Shown: positions 16,035-23,592, counted from the first letter of the stretch. The stretch: 38,003 nucleotides of DNA from an uncultured Lentisphaeraceae bacterium (GCA_937892925.1 CALBHX010000072.1:1-38003); one strand, 5' to 3'. Numbers and translations are program-made. Notes: generated from the letters alone by a model not told the origin.

Positions 16035-16958
16035 ATGAAGAAACCTACGCTTTTGATTTTGGCCGCCGGTATGGGTAGCCGCTACGGCGGACTAAAGCAG
16101 ATCGATTCCGTTGGTCCCTCGGGAGAAACCATCATGGATTACTCGATCTACGATGCCATTCGTGCGGGATTTGACCGGGTGGTATTCATTATCCGTAAGG
16201 ATTTTGAAGAAGCATTCCGCGAGAAAATTGTTTCGAAATATGAGGGGAAAATCAAAATTGCATTGGCGTTTCAAGACCCCTATGACCTGCCAGCAGGATG
16301 TACTTTCCCCGAGGGGCGCGAAAAGCCTTGGGGAACGGCTCACGCCATCCGTTCCGCACGCAACGTGATTGATGCGCCCTTCGCGGCCATCAATGCTGAT
16401 GACTTTTATGGTGCAGATGCGTTCCGTCGCCTGGCAGACTTCCTCTCGACGGTAGACACCCAGGCCAAACCAAAGGCCTTCGCAATGGTCGGCTATCGGC
16501 TAGATCAAACACTTTCCGAAAATGGCTCGGTTGCACGTGGTATCTGCGAAGTTTCCCCTGAGGGGAAATTGCTTGGCGTCACCGAGATGACGAAAATTAC
16601 CCGTAAACCTGATGGTACCATTCAAAATGAGGAAAATCCTGCCGCGCCTGTTCCGCTCAAAGGAGAGAACCGCGTCTCCCTCAATCTCTGGGGTTTCACT
16701 CCTGCCCTCTTCGAGGGTATGGAAGAACGGTTTACAGAATGGTTCAAAGCGCATGAGGGGCAGTTGAAAGCTGAATGGTATATTCCCTTCTACGTTGATG
16801 AGTTGGTAAAAGAAGGTAAGGCTACCGTAAAAGTCCTCCCAACCAACAGCAGCTGGTTCGGCGTTACCTATCGCGAAGACAAACCCGTGGTCGTCGAGGC
16901 CATCCGTAAAATGGTGAACGCCGGTGAATATCCGGCTGAACTTTGGGCAGCAGAATAA
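16035..16958 (+). CDS. Sugar-phosphate nucleotidyltransferase (NTP-transferase family)
   Basis: A 307-residue cytoplasmic enzyme. It begins with the nucleotide-binding signature LLILAAGMGSRYGGLKQ. A sugar-recognition region follows, with PWGTAHAIRSARN (about 98-110) and the metal-binding INADDFYG (about 118-125). The family transfers a nucleoside monophosphate from an NTP to a sugar 1-phosphate. The sugar cannot be told from sequence, and homologues are often annotated simply as nucleotidyltransferase. It is monocistronic, with its own promoter and a strong hairpin behind it. It may feed the capsule operon located just downstream on the other strand, but that is inference. Confidence 0.8.
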   Translation: MKKPTLLILAAGMGSRYGGLKQIDSVGPSGETIMDYSIYDAIRAGFDRVVFIIRKDFEEAFREKIVSKYEGKIKIALAFQDPYDLPAGCTFPEGREKPWGTAHAIRSARNVIDAPFAAINADDFYGADAFRRLADFLSTVDTQAKPKAFAMVGYRLDQTLSENGSVARGICEVSPEGKLLGVTEMTKITRKPDGTIQNEENPAAPVPLKGENRVSLNLWGFTPALFEGMEERFTEWFKAHEGQLKAEWYIPFYVDELVKEGKATVKVLPTNSSWFGVTYREDKPVVVEAIRKMVNAGEYPAELWAAE

Positions 16959-16983
16959 CCATCTGTTAAAGTATTTCGGAATA

Positions 16984-17020
16984 CACACAGCGCGGGGGTG
17001 TTTTTCCTCCGCGCTGTGTG
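16984..17020 (+). terminator. Strong hairpin after the nucleotidyltransferase gene
   Basis: A 15-bp nearly perfect stem (16984-16998 with 17006-17020), rich in G and C, with a loop of TGTTTTT. The following sequence (CATTCTT) has only a short T-run, so termination may be incomplete or partly factor-dependent. Confidence 0.65.
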
Positions 17021-17093
17021 CATTCTTAAAAACAACCCTCCCTAAAACCCTCTCCTTTAACGCATCATCCGCCCTTGGGAGCAAAACATCCTT

Positions 17094-17507
17094 ATGACCA
17101 TCTCTGAAGTTTGCGCGCGCTATGACGTTACCCCGGATACGCTTCGTTATTATGAACGAGCCGGATTAATTCCTCATGTAACACGTACCCCCGGAGGCAA
17201 ACGCGATTACACCGAAACGGATCTGAATTGGATACACTTCATTCGTTGTATGCGCTCAGCAGGTTTGTCCATCCAAACGCTGGCGCATTATGTAACACTC
17301 TTCAAGCAAGGAGATCAAACACTCCTTGCCCGTAAGCGATTATTAGAAATAGAGCGCGATGCATTGAGCGACCGAATCCGCCGAGATCAAGCCGTACTCG
17401 AACGCCTTTCTGAAAAGATACAAGCCTACGAAACGCATTGTGCCGAATGGGAACGAAATCATCTACAGAAATGTACCGCCAATAACGAGAAAAATACTGA
17501 TCAATAA
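17094..17507 (+). CDS. MerR-family transcriptional regulator
   Basis: A 137-residue protein with the MerR winged helix-turn-helix at the N-terminus (SEVCARYDVTPDTLRYYERA, 4-23), wing residues RTPGGKRDYTETDL, and then a long dimerising coiled coil near 80-120. The C-terminus has only two scattered cysteines (in HCAEW and QKC), not the pattern of mercury or copper sensors. It resembles the AdhR/NmlR-like subgroup that responds to aldehydes or oxidants. Its target is unknown, since the genes on both sides are unrelated. It converges with the capsule operon. Confidence 0.85.
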   Translation: MTISEVCARYDVTPDTLRYYERAGLIPHVTRTPGGKRDYTETDLNWIHFIRCMRSAGLSIQTLAHYVTLFKQGDQTLLARKRLLEIERDALSDRIRRDQAVLERLSEKIQAYETHCAEWERNHLQKCTANNEKNTDQ

Positions 17508-17610
17508 TAATCTTAATCAATTCTTTTCAGTCCAAGGCGGGGAATACACCATAGCGAGTACGTCATTACATCCTCGACCGTTTCGTGTGCATGGACACCT
17601 ATATCAAATT

Positions 17611-18759
17611 TCAGTGTTTTTGTTCAATCCCATTCCATCGATTGGCTAACTTGGCAGTCCCTTGGATAATCTTCAAGACACGCCAGGAGGTATTTGTCAC
17701 CTGGTATTCCGGACAAATACGAGCATAATGCCCACCATTCTCGCGAAACTCTTCCATCACCAACGCCACCGAATCCAACACAGTCTCCGGCTCCAACCCG
17801 GTAAGAACAATGGTTCCGGCATCCATGGCCTCAGGACGTTCCAATGCCTGCCGAATCGTTACCGCAGGGAAATTAAGCATACTTGATTCCTCACTAATGG
17901 TGCCGGAATCAGAAATAGCGCAGGCTGCATGGATCTGAAGTGCATTATAGTCGAAAAATCCAAATGGCCTGAGAAAACGAATGCGTGGATGAATCGAAAT
18001 ATCCTGAAGGGCTTCAAGCCGTTTGCGCGTGCGAGGATGTGTGGAAACGATCACCGGGAACCCATACGTTTCAGCCAACGCGTTGAGCATCGTCACAATC
18101 TTCCGCAGATTTGTGGGAAAGTCCACATTCTCCTCTCGATGACAACTGACAATAAAATACTGTTTGGGCTCCAACCCAAGTGTCTCCAAAACAGCAGACT
18201 GTTCAATCCGTTCACGATACTGCGTAAGCACCTCGTACATTGGAGACCCCGTCACGTATATGCTGCGATGCGGCAACCCCTCACTCAAAAGATGCCTCCG
18301 GGAATTCTCAGTGTAAACCAGATTGAAGTCGGCAATATGATCAATAATCCGTCGATTAATCTCTTCTGGAACGTTAAGATCAAACGAGCGATTCCCTGCT
18401 TCCATATGATAAATCGGAATCTTCATCCGTTTGGCCATGATCCCGGCAATCGCAGCATTTGTATCCCCAAGAATCAGAATGGCATCTGGACATTCCCGGG
18501 AAAAGATTTCCTCCACCCGAATCAACGTTTCACCCAATACATGCCCCAAACTTGAAGTGTCCACATTCAGATAATAATCCGGCTCCCGGAGCCCCAATTC
18601 CTCGAAAAAGACCTGATTGAGCTCGTAATCATAATTTTGTCCAGTATGAATCATCCGATGATCCAAATGTGCCTCTAACCGCTTGATTACTGCCGCCAAA
18701 CGAATGATCTCCGGGCGGGTACCCACGATTGTAAACACTTTCAACCTAGACTTTTCCAC
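17611..18759 (-). CDS. capG: UDP-N-acetylglucosamine 2-epimerase type, CapG-like
   Basis: A 382-residue non-hydrolysing 2-epimerase. Motifs: GTRPEIIRLAAVIKRL near the start, HTGQNYDYELNQVFFEEL, LGDTNAAI, MEAGNRSFD-VPEEINRRIIDHI, CHREENVD, and DSGTISEESSMLNFPAVTIR with ERPEAMDAGT at the end. The start is GTG 18759: GAGGAGG lies seven bases upstream, and it begins one base after the stop of the preceding gene, whereas longer frames add unconserved sequence. As the last enzyme after CapE and CapF, it would convert UDP-N-acetyl-L-pneumosamine to UDP-N-acetyl-L-fucosamine. Simple WecB activity (UDP-ManNAc) is the alternative. Confidence 0.85.
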   Translation of the reverse strand: MEKSRLKVFTIVGTRPEIIRLAAVIKRLEAHLDHRMIHTGQNYDYELNQVFFEELGLREPDYYLNVDTSSLGHVLGETLIRVEEIFSRECPDAILILGDTNAAIAGIMAKRMKIPIYHMEAGNRSFDLNVPEEINRRIIDHIADFNLVYTENSRRHLLSEGLPHRSIYVTGSPMYEVLTQYRERIEQSAVLETLGLEPKQYFIVSCHREENVDFPTNLRKIVTMLNALAETYGFPVIVSTHPRTRKRLEALQDISIHPRIRFLRPFGFFDYNALQIHAACAISDSGTISEESSMLNFPAVTIRQALERPEAMDAGTIVLTGLEPETVLDSVALVMEEFRENGGHYARICPEYQVTNTSWRVLKIIQGTAKLANRWNGIEQKH

Positions 18760-18760
18760 C

Positions 18761-19882
18761 TTAGACCTCCTCAAAGTAAGTATCCGGATCTGCGGCATGA
18801 TAGGGCTCATTGATCCAAAAAACAGTATATAGATCTTCTGTTCCAATATTGGTAATGTTGTGCGTAAACCAGACTGGCATATCGACAAATGCCGGCGCCG
18901 CACCATCCAACTCAAACGTGTAGGTCTCTGAATGCCCAACTCGGCGCAAGGCAATCCGAGCACGCCCTCTAATTACAGCAAAACGCTCAATCTTACGCGT
19001 GTGATAGTGATTTCCACGAGTTATGCCAGGCCGCGTAGTGGAAAAGGAAACCTGCCCCCCGCAACCTGCCAGGCGAATAATTTCAACGAAGACACCCCGG
19101 TTATCTGCATGCGCTGTCAAAGGGAATGGGAAAAATGTCCGTAACTCACAGAATCCACGAAACGTATTAAACAATGCCACATCTAACGGTGTCGGCAACG
19201 CCGGAATGATCCCCTGCATTACATACGTTTCCTTAAAGCCATTAAACATTTTCAACAACTCTGAAACGCGACGTTTCCCCATAGGTTCAAGTAAAATACA
19301 ATCCCCAGTCTGTCCCCGTTCAATCATTTCCAATATCCGGCAGCACAACACCCCCACATCAATCAATGGTAATTCACCATCCGCATCAATATGCGGCGTT
19401 TCGCCATGCGTTAACTGATGACAAAATGTCGCTACCACAGAATTATAGTATGGGCGTCCATACGGACCAAACACATTCGGGATGACACATCCGGAAAAAC
19501 GAGCACCATGCCGCTTCGCCCACGCTGCCAGGCATTCCCGCCCCTCCCGTTTGGAATCGCCATACGGATTACCACGGCTCTCTTGGATAGAGCTGGAAAA
19601 AACCACGTGTGGGGTTACGCCCTCCGCTTCCATGGCCGCAACCAACTGCTGCACCAGCCTTACATTAGTTTCACGCAACACAGCCGGATCCGATGCCCGA
19701 TTAACCGCCGCCAAATGGACAATAGCATCACACGAACGCACAAAAGCCCGCAACCGCGCCTCATCCGAGAAATAGGAATCCTCAAACGGAATGCAGACAA
19801 ACGTTTCCGGACGTGTACCCGCCCAGGCACGCAGATGCTCCCCAACAAACCCGGATTGTCCTGTAATTCCAAGCCGTATCAT
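18761..19882 (-). CDS. capF: CapF-like bifunctional UDP-sugar reductase/3-epimerase
   Basis: A 373-residue two-domain protein. Residues 1-240 are a short-chain dehydrogenase/reductase domain: the nucleotide-binding glycine motif GITGQSGFVG is at 5-14, and SSSIQESRGNPYGDSKREGE-like sequence carries the Tyr-x3-Lys pair. Residues 250-373 are a cupin domain with metal-binding histidines in RGNHYHTRKIERF and FTHNITNIG. This architecture is specific to CapF of the UDP-N-acetyl-L-fucosamine pathway, which acts after CapE. ATG 19882 overlaps the previous stop as ATGA and has GGGAG upstream. Confidence 0.88.
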   Translation of the reverse strand: MIRLGITGQSGFVGEHLRAWAGTRPETFVCIPFEDSYFSDEARLRAFVRSCDAIVHLAAVNRASDPAVLRETNVRLVQQLVAAMEAEGVTPHVVFSSSIQESRGNPYGDSKREGRECLAAWAKRHGARFSGCVIPNVFGPYGRPYYNSVVATFCHQLTHGETPHIDADGELPLIDVGVLCCRILEMIERGQTGDCILLEPMGKRRVSELLKMFNGFKETYVMQGIIPALPTPLDVALFNTFRGFCELRTFFPFPLTAHADNRGVFVEIIRLAGCGGQVSFSTTRPGITRGNHYHTRKIERFAVIRGRARIALRRVGHSETYTFELDGAAPAFVDMPVWFTHNITNIGTEDLYTVFWINEPYHAADPDTYFEEV

Positions 19883-20322
19883 TTCACTGTCTCCCAATCC
19901 ACCCAGCGAGAAACCTCCCACCGAAAACTATCCTGTTTGGACTCCTCCAGCGTACGATCCGAGAAAACTAGAAGCTCTGACTCCGGCGCAAGCGCCTTCA
20001 CCGCGTTGGCATATCCTGCTGGAACACAAATAACCTGTCCCTGTTCCGCACACACCCGAATCACTTCTGCCGACAATGCCAATGAGGGGTACCTCCAGTC
20101 ATCAATAGCCACTAACCCTATTGCAAACGCCCCACGAATACAATAAAACCACTTCCGTTCCTGTCGGTGTCCATTCCACCCGCGAACCTGATCCGTTTCC
20201 GATTGGCGGATCAGATAAAACCGGCGCACCGGTGCAAGATCCAACGCATTCACATAGGTCAACACCCCGCGCGCATCGGCAAAACTCGCTCCGTCAATCC
20301 GCTCAATTCCATCCGCCATCAT
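19879..20322 (-). CDS. RmlC-like cupin sugar epimerase/isomerase
   Basis: A 147-residue single-domain cupin related to dTDP-4-dehydrorhamnose 3,5-epimerase and WxcM/FdtA-type proteins. It starts with RG-xLTYVNALDL and VRRFYLI. Near residue 47-60 it has RGWNGHRQERKWFYCIRG, with the histidine and arginines that line the sugar site, and VICVPAGYANAVKALAPES follows. It lies between capE and capF with four-base overlaps on both sides. CapF already has its own cupin domain, so this protein may assist 3- or 5-epimerisation or direct a variant sugar. The first ATG (20322) is taken; the next codon is also ATG. Confidence 0.75.
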   Translation of the reverse strand: MMADGIERIDGASFADARGVLTYVNALDLAPVRRFYLIRQSETDQVRGWNGHRQERKWFYCIRGAFAIGLVAIDDWRYPSLALSAEVIRVCAEQGQVICVPAGYANAVKALAPESELLVFSDRTLEESKQDSFRWEVSRWVDWETVK

Positions 20323-21353
20323 GCGTTCTCAACATCTTCACAAACCTGCGGCAACCGTAACAACATTTGCTTCATCTCCTCCACATCAAGCCGACGCGTA
20401 TTATGCGAATGGTAATCCTCCACCTTGGTCACGTGTTCCGAACCCTTACAAAAGAACTTGTCATAATTCAGATCGCGCGTGTCGCAGGGAATTCGATAGT
20501 AATCACCCATATCCTCGGCGCGAGCCATCTCCTCGCGTGTAACCAACGTCTCGTACAGCTTCTCACCATGCCGTGTACCAATCACACGCAGCGGATTATC
20601 TACCCCATAAAGCGATTTCAATGCCTGCGCCAATGTCATTAATGTAGCGGCAGGCGCCTTCTGAACAAAGAGATCGCCGTTCTTCCCGTGCTGCCAGGCA
20701 TACACCACCAGTGCAACCGCATCCTCCAACGTCATCATAAAGCGCGTCATGTTCGGATCCGTAACCGTAATAGGCTCTCCGCGCTTGATCTGCTCAATCC
20801 ACAAGGGAATCACCGAGCCGCGAGAAGCCATCACATTACCATAACGCGTACAACAGATAGTCGTCTTAGCGTTTTCGCCCAGACTCCGCCCACGTGCAAT
20901 CGCCACTTTCTCCATCATCGCCTTTGAAACACCCATAGCATTGATCGGATAAGCAGCCTTGTCTGTAGACAGCACCACCACCCGCCCAACACCATGCGCA
21001 ATAGCCGATTCAATCACATTATTCGTACCCAGCACATTGGTCTGTACCGCCTGTAACGGAAAGAATTCACAACTTGGCACCTGTTTCAACGCCGCCGCAG
21101 AAAAAACGTAATCCACGCCTTCCATCGCACCGTCCACACTCTGACGATCGCGAATATCACCAATATAGTATTTCACCTTTTGATTCTGCAGGGCGTGACG
21201 CATGTCATCCTGCTTCTTCTCATCACGTGAAAAAATTCGAATCTCCCGAATGTCCGTATTCAAAAACCGATTCAGCACCGCATGGCCGAAACTACCCGTC
21301 CCGCCAGTAATCAAAAGGGTCTTCCCCGAAAAAAGCGTTTGATCATTTTTCAT
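20319..21353 (-). CDS. capE: CapE-like UDP-N-acetylglucosamine 4,6-dehydratase (inverting)
   Basis: A 344-residue short-chain dehydrogenase/reductase-fold enzyme. GGTGSFG binds the cofactor at 17-23, and the catalytic segment STDKAAYPINAMGVSK has the Met-x3-Lys (140, 144) pattern of inverting dehydratases instead of Tyr-x3-Lys. It converts UDP-GlcNAc to UDP-2-acetamido-2,6-dideoxy-L-arabino-hexos-4-ulose, the first step to UDP-L-FucNAc. ATG 21353 lies six bases after a perfect -10 box, so the mRNA may be leaderless; ATG 21359 (two residues earlier) is directly against the -10 and less likely. It is the first gene of the four-gene capsule operon. Confidence 0.88.
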   Translation of the reverse strand: MKNDQTLFSGKTLLITGGTGSFGHAVLNRFLNTDIREIRIFSRDEKKQDDMRHALQNQKVKYYIGDIRDRQSVDGAMEGVDYVFSAAALKQVPSCEFFPLQAVQTNVLGTNNVIESAIAHGVGRVVVLSTDKAAYPINAMGVSKAMMEKVAIARGRSLGENAKTTICCTRYGNVMASRGSVIPLWIEQIKRGEPITVTDPNMTRFMMTLEDAVALVVYAWQHGKNGDLFVQKAPAATLMTLAQALKSLYGVDNPLRVIGTRHGEKLYETLVTREEMARAEDMGDYYRIPCDTRDLNYDKFFCKGSEHVTKVEDYHSHNTRRLDVEEMKQMLLRLPQVCEDVENA

Positions 21354-21359
21354 GCCCAT

Positions 21360-21390
21360 AGTATACCAAATAACGTATCTCGCGATACAA
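21360..21390 (-). promoter_or_regulatory. Extended -10 promoter of the capsule operon with an internal dyad
   Basis: On the minus strand TTGTAT (21390-21385) precedes TGgTATACT (-10 hexamer 21365-21360) by a 19-base spacer. The spacer contains the dyad GTATCtcgcGATAC (21375-21388), which overlaps the edge of the -35. The transcription start is expected at or beside ATG 21353. Confidence 0.55.
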
Positions 21391-21495
21391 GAAAACAATG
21401 CAGGTATAACGCATAACACATGTCCATCTTCTCCTCACAGCACCCTTCCGTCCAAATAACCCGCAAAATACGTTTCTTTCCAACGCATGATCCCG

Positions 21496-21531
21496 AAAAA
21501 ACACGAAAGCCCCGGGATTGCCGGGGCTTTC
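21496..21531 (-). terminator. Rho-independent terminator of hisG-bS22-like operon
   Basis: GAAAGCCCCGG and its perfect complement form an 11-bp stem (21505-21531) followed on the minus strand by CGTGTTTTTT. It lies 19 bases after the stop of the 28-residue peptide gene. Confidence 0.9.
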
Positions 21532-21549
21532 GTACGCAAGCCAAAAGGC

Positions 21550-21636
21550 TTACTTCTTGTGCCGGTTGGCCTTGATGCGTTTGCGATATTTGTGCTTGGA
21601 CATCTTGGCGCGACGTTTTTTCTTAATAGAACCCAC
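21550..21636 (-). CDS. 28-residue basic ribosomal-type peptide (AURKAIP1/COX24 domain, mS38/bS22-like)
   Basis: A GTG start at 21636 is preceded by AAGGAG at a seven-base spacing, and the frame encodes 28 residues: (M)GSIKKKRRAKMSKHKYR then KRIKANRHKK, ending TAA. The GS-KKKRR-KM-KHK-RK pattern matches the AURKAIP1/COX24 domain of mitochondrial mS38 and the actinobacterial small-subunit protein bS22, which lie near the decoding centre. It follows hisG by 27 bases and is directly followed by a strong terminator, so it is transcribed with hisG. It is too short for default gene callers. The identification rests on the motif and composition only. Confidence 0.85.
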   Translation of the reverse strand: MGSIKKKRRAKMSKHKYRKRIKANRHKK

Positions 21637-21663
21637 GATCGTGCTCCTTGGTGTTGTTTGGGG

Positions 21664-22533
21664 TTAGAAAATGACCTTGTTGAGGGCCAATTCGATGATT
21701 CCCTGAGCGCCGGCGGCGCGAAGGGCAGGAATAAGGTCTCGCACCTCATCCTCAAGAATAACAGTTTCAATGGCTACCCAGCCACTGGCACTAATACGGT
21801 TAACCGTTGGCGCGTGCAGCGAGGGCAACAGTGCCGTAATGGCCGGCACCTGCGTCTCCGGCGCATTCATCTTCAGCAACACACGGCTCTCCGCCGCTAA
21901 CGCGCCCTGAAGCAGCATCGCCACCTGCTCAATCTTTGCCCGTTTAACGGGGTCTTCCCATGCTGCGTTGTTGGCAATCAACCGTGTAGTCGATGTAAGC
22001 ACCGTATCCACAATGCGCAGATTATTCGCACGCAGCGAACTCCCAGTCTCTGTCAGCTCAATAATCGCATCAACCAATTCCGGCGCCTTCACTTCCGTGG
22101 CACCCCAAGAGAATTCAACCGTGGCATTTACACCATGCTGCTCCAGATACCGACGCGCCAACCCAACAGCTTCCGTGGCAATCCGCTTACCTTCGAGATC
22201 TTTCGGGAACTGAATGGGCGAATCATTCGGCACAGCCACCACCCAGCGCACCGGACGGCTCGTTGCCTTGGAGTAACACATCTCACATACTTCGCGTACA
22301 TCAGATCCATTTTCATAAATCCAATCAAAACCTGTAATGCCTGCATCCAACAACCCTAATTCTACATAACGGGCAATCTCCTGCGGACGAATCAACCGGC
22401 ACTTCAGCTCCGGATCATTCACCGTCGGGACATATGAACGGGATGAACAAGTCATCGAAAAACCCGCGCGGCGCATCAAATTAAACGTCGATTCCTGTAA
22501 TGAACCTTTGGGAAGGCCGAGTATGATGGACAT
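21664..22533 (-). CDS. hisG: ATP phosphoribosyltransferase, long form
   Basis: A 289-residue enzyme of the first step of histidine synthesis, joining ATP and PRPP. The N-terminus LGLPKGSLQESTF is typical, LLDAGITGFDWI follows, and the PRPP-binding loop lies around ELTETGSSLRANNL. The last 75 residues (after about 212) form the extra C-terminal regulatory domain (SGWVAIETVILEDEVRDLI), so this is the HisZ-independent long form that binds histidine for feedback inhibition. ATG 22533 has GAAGGAAAG seven bases upstream, and in-frame extensions to 22668 pass the promoter. It is separated from hisCBA by about 17 kb and co-transcribed with the 28-residue peptide gene. Confidence 0.95.
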   Translation of the reverse strand: MSIILGLPKGSLQESTFNLMRRAGFSMTCSSRSYVPTVNDPELKCRLIRPQEIARYVELGLLDAGITGFDWIYENGSDVREVCEMCYSKATSRPVRWVVAVPNDSPIQFPKDLEGKRIATEAVGLARRYLEQHGVNATVEFSWGATEVKAPELVDAIIELTETGSSLRANNLRIVDTVLTSTTRLIANNAAWEDPVKRAKIEQVAMLLQGALAAESRVLLKMNAPETQVPAITALLPSLHAPTVNRISASGWVAIETVILEDEVRDLIPALRAAGAQGIIELALNKVIF

Positions 22534-22567
22534 GAAAAACTTTCCTTCTAAAACGAACTGTCTCAAT

Positions 22568-22596
22568 AGTATGACATAAATAACGGATTCCCGCAA
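22568..22596 (-). promoter_or_regulatory. Promoter of hisG
   Basis: On the minus strand TTGCGG (22596-22591), a 17-base spacer and CATACT (22573-22568). This gives a leader of about 28 bases containing the hisG ribosome-binding site. No palindrome like that upstream of hisC is present. Confidence 0.6.
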
Positions 22597-22699
22597 CCCA
22601 TCTATTTTCCGCGCCTCCAAACACTCCATTTCACATACCGATTTGCATCCACCCCTCCTCAAACACAAATAAATCCAGATTATCTGGTATACTCAAACG

Positions 22700-22765
22700 T
22701 CGGGGCGAGTTGAGGGTAAACCCGCGGCGACCTCATAGCAAAGCTGGGGCGGGTTTGCCAGAAAC
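22700..22765 (+). repeat. Three-unit 22-bp G-rich direct repeat
   Basis: Units begin at 22700 (TCGGGGCGAGTT), 22722 (CCGCGGCGACCT, diverged) and 22744 (CTGGGGCGGGTT). All three have an A-rich end (units 1 and 3 both end in AAAC, unit 2 in AAAG). The core matches the pair at 2183-2226 and keeps the same 22-base period. A further degenerate single copy is CTCGGGGCAATT at 26303. Confidence 0.5.
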
Positions 22766-22823
22766 CACTCCCAGAAACTTTTCTAGAACATATAGAAACA
22801 AAACTCGGCGAGCCGATTAAAAC

Positions 22824-22890
22824 GTATACGAAACATGACGTCCGTTGAAAGGTGTTTCATTCGTATAAATGTTACGAACACAAATGAAAG
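22824..22890. other. Competing hairpins (possible structured RNA or regulatory site)
   Basis: TATACGA-AACA at 22825-22835 can pair with TGTT-TCAT-TCGTATA at 22853-22867 (11 bp, 4-base bulge). The latter's TTCGTA can instead pair with TACGAA at 22873-22878, and TTTCATT with AATGAAA further right. Mutually exclusive pairings of this kind occur in RNA switches, but no gene lies close downstream and the region may be only a cluster of binding sites. Confidence 0.3.
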
Positions 22891-23447
22891 CGGCTTACCA
22901 ACAGCCCCTCCCGGGAGACCATTCTACGCCAGCTCTGTAGAACGTAAAGACACATTCGATGGGTTCGGTAATATCATTCACTTGAGTTGTTTTGGCCTTC
23001 GATTAGCATAGCCATAAGCAAAACTAGGAAGAACGGCTTGAAGAACAAACGACAATGGTCATGATAACCCCATATGGCATACCCCTCGGACACGCGTTTT
23101 ACAAAGCTTGATAGATGCAACTCCGACTCTGCCTGGCAAAAATATATTAACGAGGAAATAATTCCGATACTCAAACAATGAACACCTATTACCGTACACA
23201 AGGAAATACTACCACTCCACGTGCTTATACTATATGCTTACTATATACTTTTGAACAGAAAAGGAATCCAAGCCATCGTTAAGAATATCCATCCGTACCA
23301 CAGAGGTATCCACTACCGCCAGTCCAAACACAATCCCATGAACAAATCGTGCATTTGTACATTGGTTGTAAATTGCCACGATCACGTAACACCCCCCAAT
23401 CCAGTCTTCCGTTTCCACTGCTGGCACGTTACACTCTTCGATTTTAC

Positions 23448-23476
23448 TTGCGTATAGGATGTGGTTTTGCTACAAT
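23448..23476 (+). promoter_or_regulatory. Promoter of tRNA-Arg and the purH-like operon
   Basis: TTGCGT at 23448-23453, a 17-base spacer and TACAAT at 23471-23476, with an extended TG (TGcTACAAT). Transcription would begin about 8 bases before the mature tRNA 5' end. No other promoter fits between the tRNA and the next gene. Confidence 0.75.
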
Positions 23477-23490
23477 ACTGGGCGTCCTGT

Positions 23491-23567
23491 GCGATTGTAG
23501 CTCAATTGGATAGAGCGTTGGCCTCCGAAGCCAAAGGTTGCGGGTTCGACCCCCGCCTTTCGCACCA
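23491..23567 (+). tRNA. tRNA-Arg (anticodon CCG)
   Basis: A 77-base tRNA with encoded CCA. The D arm (GCTC/GAGC), anticodon stem TTGGC/GCCAA with loop CTCCGAA (anticodon CCG, codon CGG) and T arm GCGGG/CCCGC with TTCGACC are intact. The acceptor stem GCGATTG/CTTTCGC has U-U mismatches at pairs 5-68 and 6-67; a perfect stem would read GCGAAAG. Everything else is typical of a bacterial tRNA-Arg(CCG). The CCA is followed by a run of T and, 26 bases later, by the purH-like start. Confidence 0.9.
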
Positions 23568-23592
23568 TTTTTGTATCCCTGGAGAAGTTGTC

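Larger units (their letters stand above)
22597..23447. other. Gene-free region between hisG and tRNA-Arg
   Basis: No convincing gene is seen on either strand; the open frames are short and lack ribosome-binding sites. It contains the 22-bp repeat array at 22700-22765 and a set of competing hairpins at 22824-22890, both listed separately. The last part (22950-23447) shows nothing I can assign. It is visibly more A+T-rich than the flanking genes. Confidence 0.55.

Noticed and set aside
17929..18555. 208-residue plus-strand open frame
   Set aside because: Antisense to the CapG-like epimerase, which has all the family motifs. No ribosome-binding site.
19418..20146. 242-residue plus-strand open frame
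   Set aside because: Antisense to capF and the cupin gene; the translation has no recognisable domain.
23461..23592. N-terminal extension of the AICAR transformylase reading through the tRNA
   Set aside because: The extension encodes the tRNA itself; ATG 23593 has a good ribosome-binding site.
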